64,000 nucleotides of DNA from an uncultured Muribaculaceae bacterium (GTDB taxonomy: Bacteria; Bacteroidota; Bacteroidia; Bacteroidales; Muribaculaceae), in contig CAJUPZ010000001.1 of assembly GCA_910588065.1 (NCBI GenBank), positions 124,001 through 188,000 of the forward strand, written 5' to 3'. The first letter of the stretch is position 1, and each line of letters starts with the position of its first letter. Both the position numbers and the translations under genes were made by a program. Of the stretch, positions 43,604 through 52,384 are shown in pieces. Under the pieces are notes generated by a model. It ran no database searches, had not been told where the DNA came from, and worked only from the letters and a program-made list of their open reading frames with translations.

Positions 43604-44422
43604 TTACCACGGGTTAGTGATTTTTTTACGGCGTGCAGCATCCGCTTTCTTCTTCTCGGCCTCCACTCTTTTGCGTGTGGCGGCCTCCTCATTTTCCATT
43701 GCCTTTAGTATCTTCTCGGCGTTGGCATCGCTTATGCTGCCTTGCGGCTGCTGCTGTTTATTCTGATCTTTATCCTGGTTCTGGTTCTGATTCTGATCTT
43801 TGTTCTGATCTTTGTTCTGGTCTTGATTCTGGTCCTGGTTCTGATCTTTGTTCTGATCCTGATTCTGCTCCTGGTCCTGATTCTGATCTTTGTTCTGATC
43901 TTGATTCTGGTCCTGATTTTGCTGCTGTTGCTTCAGCTGGGCTATTCTGAGGTTTTCACGCGCCTTGTCATCGTCAGGATTCTTGCGCAGGGCGTTTTTA
44001 TACAGCTCTATGCTTTTGCCAAAATCCTGGGAATTGAATGCCAGATTGCCGAGGTTGTAAAATGACTTACCGGCGAGGTATGCATCGGTGCTTTGGCCGG
44101 CGATTTCCTGCAGCAGTTGGGTGGCGGTGTTCACCGGATTGTTGCCTGAATTGGGATCGGCTGAGCCTGACTGGCGTATGAGAGCGGCTGCAAGATTGAA
44201 CTTCGCAATCTCGGATCCCGGCAGCGCTTCAAGAGCCTTGCGGTAGGCAACCTCAGCATCGGCAAACCTTTTTTCGCCATAAAGCTTGTTGCCCTGACGT
44301 ATGTAATTACGCTCTTGCTTGGTGGTGGGCATTTCGTTTGACGATGTGGCCGCGGCTGCCGGAATCGAGGCCAGCAGCGAGCTCAGAGCTATTGTTGATA
44401 TAATCTTTTTAGCGTTTTTCAT
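43604..44422 (-). CDS. batC: BatC: TPR protein with Asn/Gln/Asp low-complexity linker
   Basis: 272 aa from the ATG at 44422 (MKNAKKIIS), which overlaps the end of batB by 14 nt; a longer frame adds an improbable extension. Signal peptide, TPR repeats (IRQGNKLYGEKRFADAEVAYRKALEALPGS; SFYNLGNLAFNSQDFGKSIELYKNALRKNPDD), then a run of about 70 residues built from NQDQ and NKDQ units (coding region 43760-43925) and a basic helical C-terminus (RKRVEAEKKKADAARRKK). The order matches Bacteroides BatC. Confidence 0.85.
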   Translation of the reverse strand: MKNAKKIISTIALSSLLASIPAAAATSSNEMPTTKQERNYIRQGNKLYGEKRFADAEVAYRKALEALPGSEIAKFNLAAALIRQSGSADPNSGNNPVNTATQLLQEIAGQSTDAYLAGKSFYNLGNLAFNSQDFGKSIELYKNALRKNPDDDKARENLRIAQLKQQQQNQDQNQDQNKDQNQDQEQNQDQNKDQNQDQNQDQNKDQNKDQNQNQNQDKDQNKQQQPQGSISDANAEKILKAMENEEAATRKRVEAEKKKADAARRKKITNPW

Positions 44423-45479
44423 TGTCAGCTTTCTTGGTGAAGAAATTAATATCGCGCAGCCATGACAGCTTACTGTATGACAGTACACCGTCTATCACAA
44501 GAATTATAAGGGCGATAAGGGCAGCGATGGGGAACAGCTCGTTGGCAGATGACACTGCTGCTGAGCGCTTATACTCGGTTTTGGCAAGTTTGTCGAGCTG
44601 GGAATCGATATCGCTTACCGCGGCAGATGATGCTCCTGACACATAAATGCCATCGCCGGCCTTGGCTATCTCGCTTGCCATCTGCTCATTAAGGGCTGTG
44701 CGTACCTCGTTGCCGTTATAATCCTTCATATATTCGTTTAAACCGGCCTTGACGGGTATAGGAGCTCCTTTTCCGCTGCCTATGCCTATAACGTCAACCT
44801 CAATTCCGGCATCGGCGGCCCGTTTCGCCACCTCTGTTGCATTGTCCTCGAAGTTCTCGCCGTCAGTGATAAGCACAATCGCTTTCTGAAACTCGGATTC
44901 TGGGGTGAAAGAGTTTATGGCCATATCGAGAGCCGCACCGATAGCTGTGCCCTGTGTGGGAACCATGTCGGTTGTTATACCGTTCAGAAACATTTTGGCG
45001 GAAATATAGTCGGATGTTATAGGAAGCTGGGTGTAGGCATCTCCGGCAAACACGATAAGACCCACCTTGTCGTCGTGCATCTTGTCAATAAGACGCTCAA
45101 GGAGAAACTTCGCTCTCTGAAGGCGGCTCACACCTCCGGGATCGTCAGTTGAGGATGCAAGCATGGAGTTGGACACATCCACGCAGAGCATCACCTCGAT
45201 GCCGCGGGCCGTCTGCTCATCGTCACTTTTTGGCTGGTCAGACGGGGTGTAAGGCCGTGCCAGTGCTATTATAATAAAGGTGAGGGCGCATAGGGCAAGT
45301 GTGGTCTTTACCCATCCCATATATCTGGATGCATCAGGCATGAGTGACTGCAGCACAGACAGTTTGCCGAATTTTTCAAGAGCCCGTTTGCGGCGGTAGC
45401 AGGCGAGCGCGTAGAGCAGTCCCAGTACAGGAACCACTATCAGAAGATATAACAGATGAGGGTTGGCGAAACTTATCAT
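44409..45479 (-). CDS. batB: BatB: von Willebrand factor A membrane protein
   Basis: 356 aa. Two N-terminal transmembrane helices (LLYLLIVVPVLGLLYAL, near 60-76), a vWA domain from about 92 with a MIDAS-type DVSNSML, a GTAIG loop and ITDGENFEDN, and a C-terminal transmembrane helix near residue 328. Cytoplasmic or periplasmic protein interactions via the metal site are expected. It follows batA with a 17-nt gap and overlaps batC. Confidence 0.9.
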   Translation of the reverse strand: MISFANPHLLYLLIVVPVLGLLYALACYRRKRALEKFGKLSVLQSLMPDASRYMGWVKTTLALCALTFIIIALARPYTPSDQPKSDDEQTARGIEVMLCVDVSNSMLASSTDDPGGVSRLQRAKFLLERLIDKMHDDKVGLIVFAGDAYTQLPITSDYISAKMFLNGITTDMVPTQGTAIGAALDMAINSFTPESEFQKAIVLITDGENFEDNATEVAKRAADAGIEVDVIGIGSGKGAPIPVKAGLNEYMKDYNGNEVRTALNEQMASEIAKAGDGIYVSGASSAAVSDIDSQLDKLAKTEYKRSAAVSSANELFPIAALIALIILVIDGVLSYSKLSWLRDINFFTKKADNEKR

Positions 45480-45496
45480 ATCTATTCAGCTGTTTG

Positions 45497-46489
45497 TTAG
45501 GGAATTGAGCGCAACACAGTGTTGCGGGCAAGGAGATCGAGGACAATGAATCCGAGCGCGAGCCATGCCCAGAGCATGTAGTTGTCCTCGGTGTGCGAAT
45601 AATTCTTAACATCGAGCACACTCTTTTCCAGAGAATCTATCTCCTCGAAAATTTCGGCAAGGACATTGTTGCCTGTCGCACGGAAATATTTGCCTCCGGT
45701 GGTGGCCGCTATCTTCTGCAAGGTGGCTTCGTCAATCACCACAGGCATATTGACATATTCAATGCGGCCAAATGCGTTTTCGGTCGGGTAGGGGGCCATG
45801 CCATTGCGTCCGATGCCTATTGTGTACACCTTGATGCCGAGCTTCTTGGCGATTTCGGCGGCGGTGAGGGGGGCAACATTGCCGGTGTTGTTCGAGCCGT
45901 CTGTGAGCAGTATTATGCTTTTGGACTTAGCTTTGCCATCCTTGATTCTGTTGATGGAGGTGGCAAGGCCGTCGCCAATGGCGGTGTTGTCCTGCAGCAT
46001 ACCCATCTTTATGTCGTGAATATAATTGACAAGCAGTGAGCGGTCTGTGGTCATAGGCACGGCTGTGAAGCTCTCGCCTGCAAAAATTACAACGCCAATA
46101 TTATCGTTCTCGCGACCGGCGACAAATTGCGCGGCAACATTTTTAGCAGCCTCAAACCGGTCGGGCTTGAAGTCGCGGGCAAGCATACTGGTGGATATGT
46201 CGAGGGCAATTATGATATCGGTGCCTTCTGTGTTTGATGTACTCCATCTGTCCTGCACCTGCGGGCGGGCAAGGATGACAATCAGGCAGGCTATCGCTGC
46301 ACACCTCACAAGGAACAGGCCGTGAAGCAGGTATGCTCTGAACGGGCGTCCGAGCTTGGCGTATGGCAGGGTGGTTGACACCGACAGCGAGGCATAGTTT
46401 CTGTTGCGCCTGAAAATATACCAGGCGGCGTAAGGAATCAGCAGCAGCAGAAACCACAGATATGAAGGGTGGGCAAACATCATGGTCAT
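45497..46489 (-). CDS. batA: BatA: von Willebrand factor A membrane protein
   Basis: 330 aa. BatA N-terminal region with helices (FLLLLIPYAAWYIF and VRCAAIACLIVILA), vWA domain with MIDAS DISTSML (about 96-102), DNTAIGDGLATSINR and LLTDGSNNTG, and a terminal helix (LWAWLALGFIVLDLLA). It is the paralogue of BatB. It overlaps the upstream gene by 4 nt. The Bacteroides operon is required for aerotolerance (established for B. fragilis). Confidence 0.92.
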   Translation of the reverse strand: MTMMFAHPSYLWFLLLLIPYAAWYIFRRNRNYASLSVSTTLPYAKLGRPFRAYLLHGLFLVRCAAIACLIVILARPQVQDRWSTSNTEGTDIIIALDISTSMLARDFKPDRFEAAKNVAAQFVAGRENDNIGVVIFAGESFTAVPMTTDRSLLVNYIHDIKMGMLQDNTAIGDGLATSINRIKDGKAKSKSIILLTDGSNNTGNVAPLTAAEIAKKLGIKVYTIGIGRNGMAPYPTENAFGRIEYVNMPVVIDEATLQKIAATTGGKYFRATGNNVLAEIFEEIDSLEKSVLDVKNYSHTEDNYMLWAWLALGFIVLDLLARNTVLRSIP

Positions 46490-47469
46490 TGTTTTTTAGA
46501 ATCTGTTTCAGGCTCTTTGTCATCGGTTGTTTCAGGCTCGGCCGGTTTGGTGTCCTCGACAAACTGCAGGGCAGAGCGGAAAGCGGCGACGTTATCGTCG
46601 GGCAGGGGGCGCACCTTGGCAAATTTCACAAAGTCGGCGGTTTCCAGAATCGCGCTCATGTATTTGCGGGGCACTTTGGTTTCCTCATTCGCGTTTAGGG
46701 CGTGCAGAATCTGTGTAGATGTCATCTCCATGGCGTTTATGCCGAAGCGGGAGTCAAGATATGTGCGCAGGATATCTGTGAGGCGGGTGTAGAATTCTTT
46801 CTCCTCGCCACGTTCGCACAGCTGGGCTGCCTTGAGAGCATCGAGCTGTCTGATAGCGAGTTCGTACGGGGGTACGGGCTTTTTGGCGGGAACCAGAGGC
46901 AGCTTGCCTTTGCGAATATAAGCGAGGTAGACAAACAGAGCGGCCGCGATTACAATCAGGGCAAGCAGAATCCACAGTCCGTAGTCTGTCATCCAGTCGG
47001 GCAGAAAATCGAAGAGGTGGCGAGGGGGCGTTTGTACATCCGCATAATCATGGATTGATGCGAGCGAGTCCACATCCACAGGCACAACCTTAAGCGCCGG
47101 GCGGTTGCTTTCCGACACCTCACCGTTCTGAACAAACATCACAGGTGGCAGGGTATAGAGTCCGGAGTCAAATGCCTGCAATATGATTTCCTGACGCAAT
47201 TCCTTGCGGCCGTTGCCGAGGTCGTTGACAACCGGTTCGCTGACAGAGGCTATCTCGACATCGCGCCACAATGTGTCGGGCACCAGAATGCCTCCGTTAT
47301 CGTCAATATTGCCCAACACCTCCACATGCAGGTGAGTCTGTTTACCCATGATGATATATGCGGAGTCAAGGGTGACTCTTATGTCAACCTTCTGCGGGGC
47401 TGCCTTGAGCGCAAAGGCTCCAAAGCACGATGCTAAAAGCAGAAATATGTATTTAGATGTCCTGAGCAT
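46486..47469 (-). CDS. BatD-like/DUF4381-type anchor protein of the bat operon
   Basis: 327 aa. Signal peptide (to about 24), a beta-sandwich region resembling a half BatD (about 25-155), one transmembrane helix (ILLALIVIAAALFVYLAY, about 167-184) and a cytoplasmic helical region (KPVPPYELAIRQLDALKAAQLCERGEEKEFYTRLTDILRTYLDSRFG) with an acidic Lys-rich tail. This arrangement is seen between DUF58 and batA genes in Bacteroidetes. It overlaps batA by 4 nt. Confidence 0.8.
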   Translation of the reverse strand: MLRTSKYIFLLLASCFGAFALKAAPQKVDIRVTLDSAYIIMGKQTHLHVEVLGNIDDNGGILVPDTLWRDVEIASVSEPVVNDLGNGRKELRQEIILQAFDSGLYTLPPVMFVQNGEVSESNRPALKVVPVDVDSLASIHDYADVQTPPRHLFDFLPDWMTDYGLWILLALIVIAAALFVYLAYIRKGKLPLVPAKKPVPPYELAIRQLDALKAAQLCERGEEKEFYTRLTDILRTYLDSRFGINAMEMTSTQILHALNANEETKVPRKYMSAILETADFVKFAKVRPLPDDNVAAFRSALQFVEDTKPAEPETTDDKEPETDSKKQ

Positions 47470-47485
47470 ATTGATAGTTAGCTGG

Positions 47486-48361
47486 TTAGCGGGCGGCTCT
47501 TTTTCTGAACAGAGCCATTAGGGCTTTGACATAGTCCTCATCGGTGGCAATGGATGTTGAATCGACGCGACACCTCCGCAGAGTCTCTGTCATGGCTTGC
47601 TGACGGTCATACCACCATTTGCCAAGCACCTTGCGGGTAGAGGCGAGCGATGTGTCAATCCATTGCTCCCTGCCGCTCTCAAGGTCCCTGACTCTGAGCA
47701 GGCCGACATTCGGTATCTGGGCATCGCGCTTATCGTAGATCTGTATGCCGGTAAGGTCGTGCTTGTTTGACGCCACGGACATGGCGGTGTAGTAGTCACC
47801 GGTGTCGATGAAGTCAGATATAATAAAGGAAGTGGTGCGTTTTTTCAGCGCGTCAGTGAAGTAGCGCAGAGCCGCACCTATGTCCGTGCCTTTATTCTCC
47901 GGGGTAAAGTCGAGGAGCTCGCGTATTATGAAGAGGATATGCTTGCGTCCTTTTTTGGGCGGAATGAACTTCTCGATTTTATCGGAGAAGAAAATCACAC
48001 CGATTTTGTCATTGTTCTGAATTGCCGAGAAAGCAATGGTCGCCGCTACCTCGGCAATCATCTCGCGCTTCTCCTCGCCTACAGCACCGAAAAGGCGGCT
48101 GCCGGACATATCCACAAGAAGCATAACCGTGAGTTCACGCTCCTCCTCATACACCTTTACGTATGGGTGGTTGTGGCGGGCGGTGACATTCCAGTCGATA
48201 TCCCTGACATCATCACCATACTGGTATTCGCGCACCTCCGCGAAGGTCATACCGCGCCCTTTGAAGGCGGTGTGGTACTCACCGGCAAAGATGTTTTGCG
48301 ACAGTCCTCGGGTTTTTATCTCGATTTTCCTGACTTTTTTTAGTAGTTCCGATGCTTCCAT
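47486..48361 (-). CDS. DUF58 domain protein
   Basis: 291 aa, cytoplasmic. The DUF58 hallmark YQYGDDVRDIDWNVTARH is near residue 47, followed by a vWA-like fold (MLLVDMSGSRLFG with a degenerate MIDAS). DUF58 proteins pair with MoxR AAA+ ATPases and with vWA proteins in chaperone-like complexes. It lies 33 nt after moxR and 16 nt before the anchor protein gene. Confidence 0.88.
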   Translation of the reverse strand: MEASELLKKVRKIEIKTRGLSQNIFAGEYHTAFKGRGMTFAEVREYQYGDDVRDIDWNVTARHNHPYVKVYEEERELTVMLLVDMSGSRLFGAVGEEKREMIAEVAATIAFSAIQNNDKIGVIFFSDKIEKFIPPKKGRKHILFIIRELLDFTPENKGTDIGAALRYFTDALKKRTTSFIISDFIDTGDYYTAMSVASNKHDLTGIQIYDKRDAQIPNVGLLRVRDLESGREQWIDTSLASTRKVLGKWWYDRQQAMTETLRRCRVDSTSIATDEDYVKALMALFRKRAAR

Positions 48362-48394
48362 TTGCAGTCAGATTATAGGATTGCTGCTTGACAA

Positions 48395-49390
48395 TCAGGG
48401 CACTTCAACCTTGTCAAGAATTTCAGAGATGATTTCGTCTGTGGTGATGTTGTTTGCCTCGGCTTCGTATGACAGGCCGATGCGGTGGCGTAGAACATCG
48501 TGGCACACGGCGCGTACATCCTCGGGGATAACATACCCTCTCTGACGCAGGAATGCGTATGAGCGTGCTGCTTTGGCAAGGCTGATGGACGCACGGGGAG
48601 ACGCTCCGAACGAAATGATGTTTGTGAGGTCGTTGAGATTGTAGTCGGCGGGGTAGCGTGTGGCGAATACGATGTCCACTATGTATCTTTCAATCTTTTC
48701 GTCAAGGTATATTTTCTCAACAATTCTCTGCGCTTCAAGAACCTCCTCCGGCTTTAGCAGGGGCTGTATTTCCTGACGGCGGGGCGATATATTCTGGCGA
48801 ATGATGAGTTTTTCATCCTCTTTAGTGGGGTAGCCGATCACAACCTTGAGAAGGAAACGGTCAACCTGCGCTTCGGGCAGCGGATATGTACCCTCCTGCT
48901 CGATGGGGTTCTGTGTCGCCATCACAAGGAAAGGCTCGTCGAGGCGGAATGTCTTTTCGCCGATTGTCACCTGACGCTCCTGCATTGCCTCAAGCAGCGC
49001 GCTCTGCACTTTTGCCGGGGCGCGGTTGATTTCGTCGGCAAGAACGAAGTTGGCGAAAATTGGACCTTTCTTTATCTGGAACTGCTCTTTCTGAACACTG
49101 TATACCATTGTTCCGGTAACGTCGGCAGGGAGCAGGTCGGGTGTAAACTGGATGCGGCTGAATTTGGCATCAATCACTTGTGCGAGAGTTTTGATGGCAA
49201 GGGTTTTTGCAAGACCGGGCACACCCTCAAGCAGCACATGGCCGTTTGCCAGAAGGGCAACCAGCAGCGAATCAACAAGGTGTTTCTGACCGACGATGGC
49301 CTGATCCATTCCACGGGTCACAAGATTGATAAAGTCGCTTTTGGAAGCAACAATGTCGTTGAGTTCTCGGATATTTACGGTATCGCTCAT
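48395..49390 (-). CDS. MoxR-type AAA+ ATPase
   Basis: 331 aa from the ATG at 49390 (MSDTVNIREL); an upstream extension would overlap the promoter. Walker A GVPGLAKT, Walker B VLADEIN with the family AxKVQSALLEAMQERQVT stretch, sensor-1 ATQNPIEQEG and the sensor-2 SPRASISLAKAARS. MoxR ATPases act on vWA proteins as chaperones or activators. It is the first gene of the eight-gene bat operon. Confidence 0.93.
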   Translation of the reverse strand: MSDTVNIRELNDIVASKSDFINLVTRGMDQAIVGQKHLVDSLLVALLANGHVLLEGVPGLAKTLAIKTLAQVIDAKFSRIQFTPDLLPADVTGTMVYSVQKEQFQIKKGPIFANFVLADEINRAPAKVQSALLEAMQERQVTIGEKTFRLDEPFLVMATQNPIEQEGTYPLPEAQVDRFLLKVVIGYPTKEDEKLIIRQNISPRRQEIQPLLKPEEVLEAQRIVEKIYLDEKIERYIVDIVFATRYPADYNLNDLTNIISFGASPRASISLAKAARSYAFLRQRGYVIPEDVRAVCHDVLRHRIGLSYEAEANNITTDEIISEILDKVEVP

Positions 49391-49426
49391 AAGTTGAATT
49401 ATGTGTGAGTGTTTATTTTTACAAAA

Positions 49427-49434
49427 CAAATGTA
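49427..49434 (-). promoter_or_regulatory. -7 box of the bat operon
   Basis: Minus strand TACATTTG, exact TAnnTTTG, 36 nt before the moxR start. A matching -33 TTTG at the right distance is not clear, so control by another factor is possible. Confidence 0.4.
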
Positions 49435-49569
49435 GCCTTGAATAAGTTGCGCTACATATCCACTACAAAATTATACATTATAACCAATTGGCAATATAAC
49501 ATTTACCGTTAATTTTAGCTATTTATAGTTAATGCTTTTGATTGGCCTAAATGGTTGACAATAAATAAA

Positions 49570-49621
49570 TTAAAGAGAACCGGCAGTAAGAATGCTCTCC
49601 TAATCTGCTGATTCTCTTTAA
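49570..49621 (-). terminator. terminator of the HU-type operon
   Basis: TTAAAGAGAA / TTCTCTTTAA perfect 10-bp arms with an inner GGCAG/CTGC pairing; on the minus strand TTTATTTATTG follows. It lies 75 nt past the HU-like stop. The remaining sequence from 49391 to 49695 holds only this hairpin and the bat promoter. Confidence 0.65.
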
Positions 49622-49695
49622 AATAATGCCGGTGGCTGTTGATTAAAAACGGCTCACAAGCATTGATATTTTTTATTTAAATTTAAGTATACAGC

Positions 49696-50502
49696 CTACT
49701 GATATGTCGGCATGGGGGCGGTTTCCACAAGTTCCTCCTCCACGGTCGGAGCCTCATCGGCTGAGCTGTTGACGAAGTAAAGCACGTACATACACAATGC
49801 CAAGGCTCCTATTGCAAGCCCTACAATGAGCCCGGCAACAAATCCGGCTCCAAACCGGCTCTTGGTCTCGGGCTCCTCAGGCGCGGTGACATACTCCTCC
49901 TCTTCATATTCCCATTCCCTGATGGCTGATGCCGGTTGGGCGGGTTCATGCTGAGGCTCGGGCTGAGGTTCAGGTTCCTGTTCAGGCTGCTCCGCTACAA
50001 CAACGGGGGTAACAACCTGTTGTGGTTCGGGCAACTGCTCCTGCCCGGAGGCAAGCGGCTCAGCCTCTACCGGTTCCGTTTCTGTCTGTTGCATCTCAAC
50101 AGGTTGCTCCATAATGGGTTGAGGTTGAGGCTCCGGGCTGATGGCCGGCTGCGCGTTCTCTTCCGGTTCTACTTTCTCAGACCCGGGGAGCTCGGGAGTT
50201 GCTATCTCGTTGAGGTCTGCCTCGGTTACTTCATCGGCCAGCTCAACAGGGGTGAACATGGCAAACGGTTCATTGAGATCGGACGCAAATGACTGTGCAG
50301 GGGTGAATACCACCGGATCTTCCGAATCAGATGACAGCTTGAATGAGCCGAGGTCCTTGATGCTCACATTGCCGCCGGCTTTCAGCTCCTCGCTGATGTT
50401 TTCAAAAACGGTTTTGACAAACTGTTCAGCTTCCGCAGCCGGAATGTGCAATTCAGTACCGAGCTGTTCGGCGAATTTCTTCAAAGGAATCTTGGCATTC
50501 AT
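49696..50502 (-). CDS. membrane-anchored HU-like protein
   Basis: 268 aa. Residues 1 to about 60 read as an HU/IHF-type domain (MNAKIPLKKFAEQLGTELHIPAAEAEQFVKTVFENISEELKAGGNVSIKDLGSFKLS), a long acidic Pro/Gln/Glu linker (about 90-205), one transmembrane helix (about 220-243; AGLIVGLAIGALALCMYVLYF) and a short tail. No cleavable signal, so the HU domain should face the cytoplasm. It could tether DNA, or the HU fold could bind something else. It overlaps the stand-alone HU gene by 4 nt (ATGA). Confidence 0.75.
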   Translation of the reverse strand: MNAKIPLKKFAEQLGTELHIPAAEAEQFVKTVFENISEELKAGGNVSIKDLGSFKLSSDSEDPVVFTPAQSFASDLNEPFAMFTPVELADEVTEADLNEIATPELPGSEKVEPEENAQPAISPEPQPQPIMEQPVEMQQTETEPVEAEPLASGQEQLPEPQQVVTPVVVAEQPEQEPEPQPEPQHEPAQPASAIREWEYEEEEYVTAPEEPETKSRFGAGFVAGLIVGLAIGALALCMYVLYFVNSSADEAPTVEEELVETAPMPTYQ

Positions 50503-50771
50503 TTTCCGAGCGATTTTCTTAATACCACACTTGATTTGAAAGTAACCTCAATGGATGGAGGCAGCAGCATCCTTTTGCCGGCTCCGGTGGAAACTATTCT
50601 TTCGTCGTTTTTCACCGGAGTGAATGTGCCGAATCCGGGCACAGCCACTGCATCAAGGTTTGTGCAGTAAGCCTTTAGCACTTTTGCCATGCATTCCAGT
50701 TTGCCGGAAATTACTTCTGCAGGAAGACCGCTTTGCATTGAAAGGCGGTTTACAAATGAGTTGCTGTCCAT
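50499..50771 (-). CDS. HU family DNA-binding protein
   Basis: 90 aa, the usual size for HU/IHF. FVNRLSMQSGLPAEVISGKLECMAKVLKAYCTNLDAVAVPGFGTFTPVKNDERIV contains the alpha-hairpin, the conserved GFGTF turn and the start of the beta arm; the arm tip is short. A nucleoid or accessory DNA-bending role is likely. First gene of a two-gene operon with the membrane-anchored HU-like protein. Confidence 0.85.
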   Translation of the reverse strand: MDSNSFVNRLSMQSGLPAEVISGKLECMAKVLKAYCTNLDAVAVPGFGTFTPVKNDERIVSTGAGKRMLLPPSIEVTFKSSVVLRKSLGK

Positions 50772-50836
50772 TCAATAGGTTTTATATAATTTCCTGCGGC
50801 GCGCAGGCCGCAGGAAAAATGGTGGTTGTATTAAAA

Positions 50837-52318
50837 TCAATAGTTGCGGGCAAAGATAACTCTCTGTCTGGAGGGTTTGCCGGTGACCATGCACACTCCG
50901 GGGGTTGTGTCGCCGTCAAGGGGTATGCATCGGATTGTGGCTTTTGTCTCTTCCTTGATTTTCTGTTCAGTTTCCTCAGTGCCGTCCCAGTGGGCAAGGA
51001 TGAATCCGCCTTTTTCAATCTCAACCTTGAATTCCTCGTAGGTGTCGACTGTGCGGGTCATCTCCTGACGGTGGGTGAGAGCTTTTTGGAAGATGTTTTC
51101 CTGAATCTCCTCAAGAAGGTCGCGCACGCGGCTTTCGATACCTTCAAGGGGTGCCTCGAATTTCTCGAGGGTGTCGCGACGCATTACCTCAACAGTGCCG
51201 TTTTCGATATCTCTGGCACCGATGGCAAGGCGCACAGGCACACCCTTGAGCTCGTAATCGGCGAATTTGAAGCCGGGACGGCGGTTGTCAGCGTCATCGT
51301 ACTTCACACTGATGCCAAGTTCGCGGAGCTTGACAAGGATAGGCTCTATGTGGGCGGTAATCTGGTCGCGCTGCTCGTTATTCTTATATATAGGTATTAT
51401 AACAACCTGGATAGGCGCGAGGTGAGGGGGGAGCACAAGGCCGTTGTCGTCGGAGTGGGTCATGATGAGGGCTCCCATGAGTCGGGTTGAAACGCCCCAG
51501 GAGTTGGCCCACACCAACTCGGGTTTGTTGTCTTTGTTGACAAATGTCACGTCGAAGGCTTTTGCAAAATTCTGTCCGAGGTTGTGGGATGTTCCCGCCT
51601 GGAGAGCTTTGCCATCCTGCATCATTGCCTCGATGGTATACGTGTTGAGAGCTCCGGCAAAGCGCTCGTTGGCGCTCTTCACACCTTTAATCACAGGCAT
51701 TGCCATGTATTTTTCGGCAAAGCGTGCGTAGAGGTTAATCATCTGCACGGTGCGTGCCTCTGATTCCTCGGCGGTTGCATGGGCGCAGTGACCCTCCTGC
51801 CAAAGGAATTCGGCTGTGCGCAGAAACATTCGGGTTCTCATTTCCCAGCGCATCACATTGGCCCACTGGTTGATGAGCAGGGGCAGGTCGCGGTAGCTGT
51901 GTATCCAGTTCTTGTATGTTCCCCAAATGATGGTTTCGGATGTAGGACGGATGATAAGCTCCTCTTCAAGGCGCGCATCGGGGTCAACAATCACACCCTT
52001 GCCGGAGGGGTCGTTTTTGAGACGGTAGTGGGTCACCACAGCACACTCTTTTGCGAAGCCTTCAACATGCTCTGCTTCGCGACACAGGAACGACTTAGGG
52101 ATGAGCAGGGGAAAGTAGGCGTTCTGCACGCCGGTTTCCTTGAACATTTTGTCAAGAGTCTGCTGCATTTTTTCCCAAATAGCGTAGCCGTAGGGTTTGA
52201 TAACCATGCAGCCTCTCACGGGAGACTGCTCAGCGAGGTCGGCTTTGACAACGAGCTCGTTGTACCACTGGGAGTAGTCGTCAGCGCGTTTTGTGAGGTC
52301 TTTAAGTTCTTTAGCCAT
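50837..52318 (-). CDS. proS: prolyl-tRNA synthetase (short, archaeal/eukaryotic-type)
   Basis: 493 aa, the short ProRS form without the inserted editing domain of E. coli ProS. Class II motifs: motif 1 region MVIKPYGYAIWEKMQ, motif 2 IRPTSETIIWGTYKNW, motif 3 ALNTYTIEAMMQDGKALQAGTSHNLGQNFAKAF, then the anticodon domain (PIQVVIIPIYKN) and a C-terminal zinc-like extension ending in Tyr (RNY). It charges tRNA-Pro. Monocistronic on the minus strand, 65 nt after the HU gene start region. Confidence 0.97.
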   Translation of the reverse strand: MAKELKDLTKRADDYSQWYNELVVKADLAEQSPVRGCMVIKPYGYAIWEKMQQTLDKMFKETGVQNAYFPLLIPKSFLCREAEHVEGFAKECAVVTHYRLKNDPSGKGVIVDPDARLEEELIIRPTSETIIWGTYKNWIHSYRDLPLLINQWANVMRWEMRTRMFLRTAEFLWQEGHCAHATAEESEARTVQMINLYARFAEKYMAMPVIKGVKSANERFAGALNTYTIEAMMQDGKALQAGTSHNLGQNFAKAFDVTFVNKDNKPELVWANSWGVSTRLMGALIMTHSDDNGLVLPPHLAPIQVVIIPIYKNNEQRDQITAHIEPILVKLRELGISVKYDDADNRRPGFKFADYELKGVPVRLAIGARDIENGTVEVMRRDTLEKFEAPLEGIESRVRDLLEEIQENIFQKALTHRQEMTRTVDTYEEFKVEIEKGGFILAHWDGTEETEQKIKEETKATIRCIPLDGDTTPGVCMVTGKPSRQRVIFARNY

Positions 52319-52355
52319 TTATGAAGTCTTTAAAAATTTCTTGTGGTTGGTGGTG

Positions 52356-52363
52356 CAAAATTA
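52356..52363 (-). promoter_or_regulatory. -7 box of proS
   Basis: Minus strand TAATTTTG, exact TAnnTTTG, 37 nt before the proS start. The upstream half is not well matched. Confidence 0.4.
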
Positions 52364-52384
52364 CGCAATATTTGGCAAATATCG

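Noticed and set aside
43633..44065. Regular repeats that at first suggest a CRISPR-like or satellite array
   Set aside because: They are the coding repeats for the Asn/Gln/Asp linker of BatC; units have no spacers.
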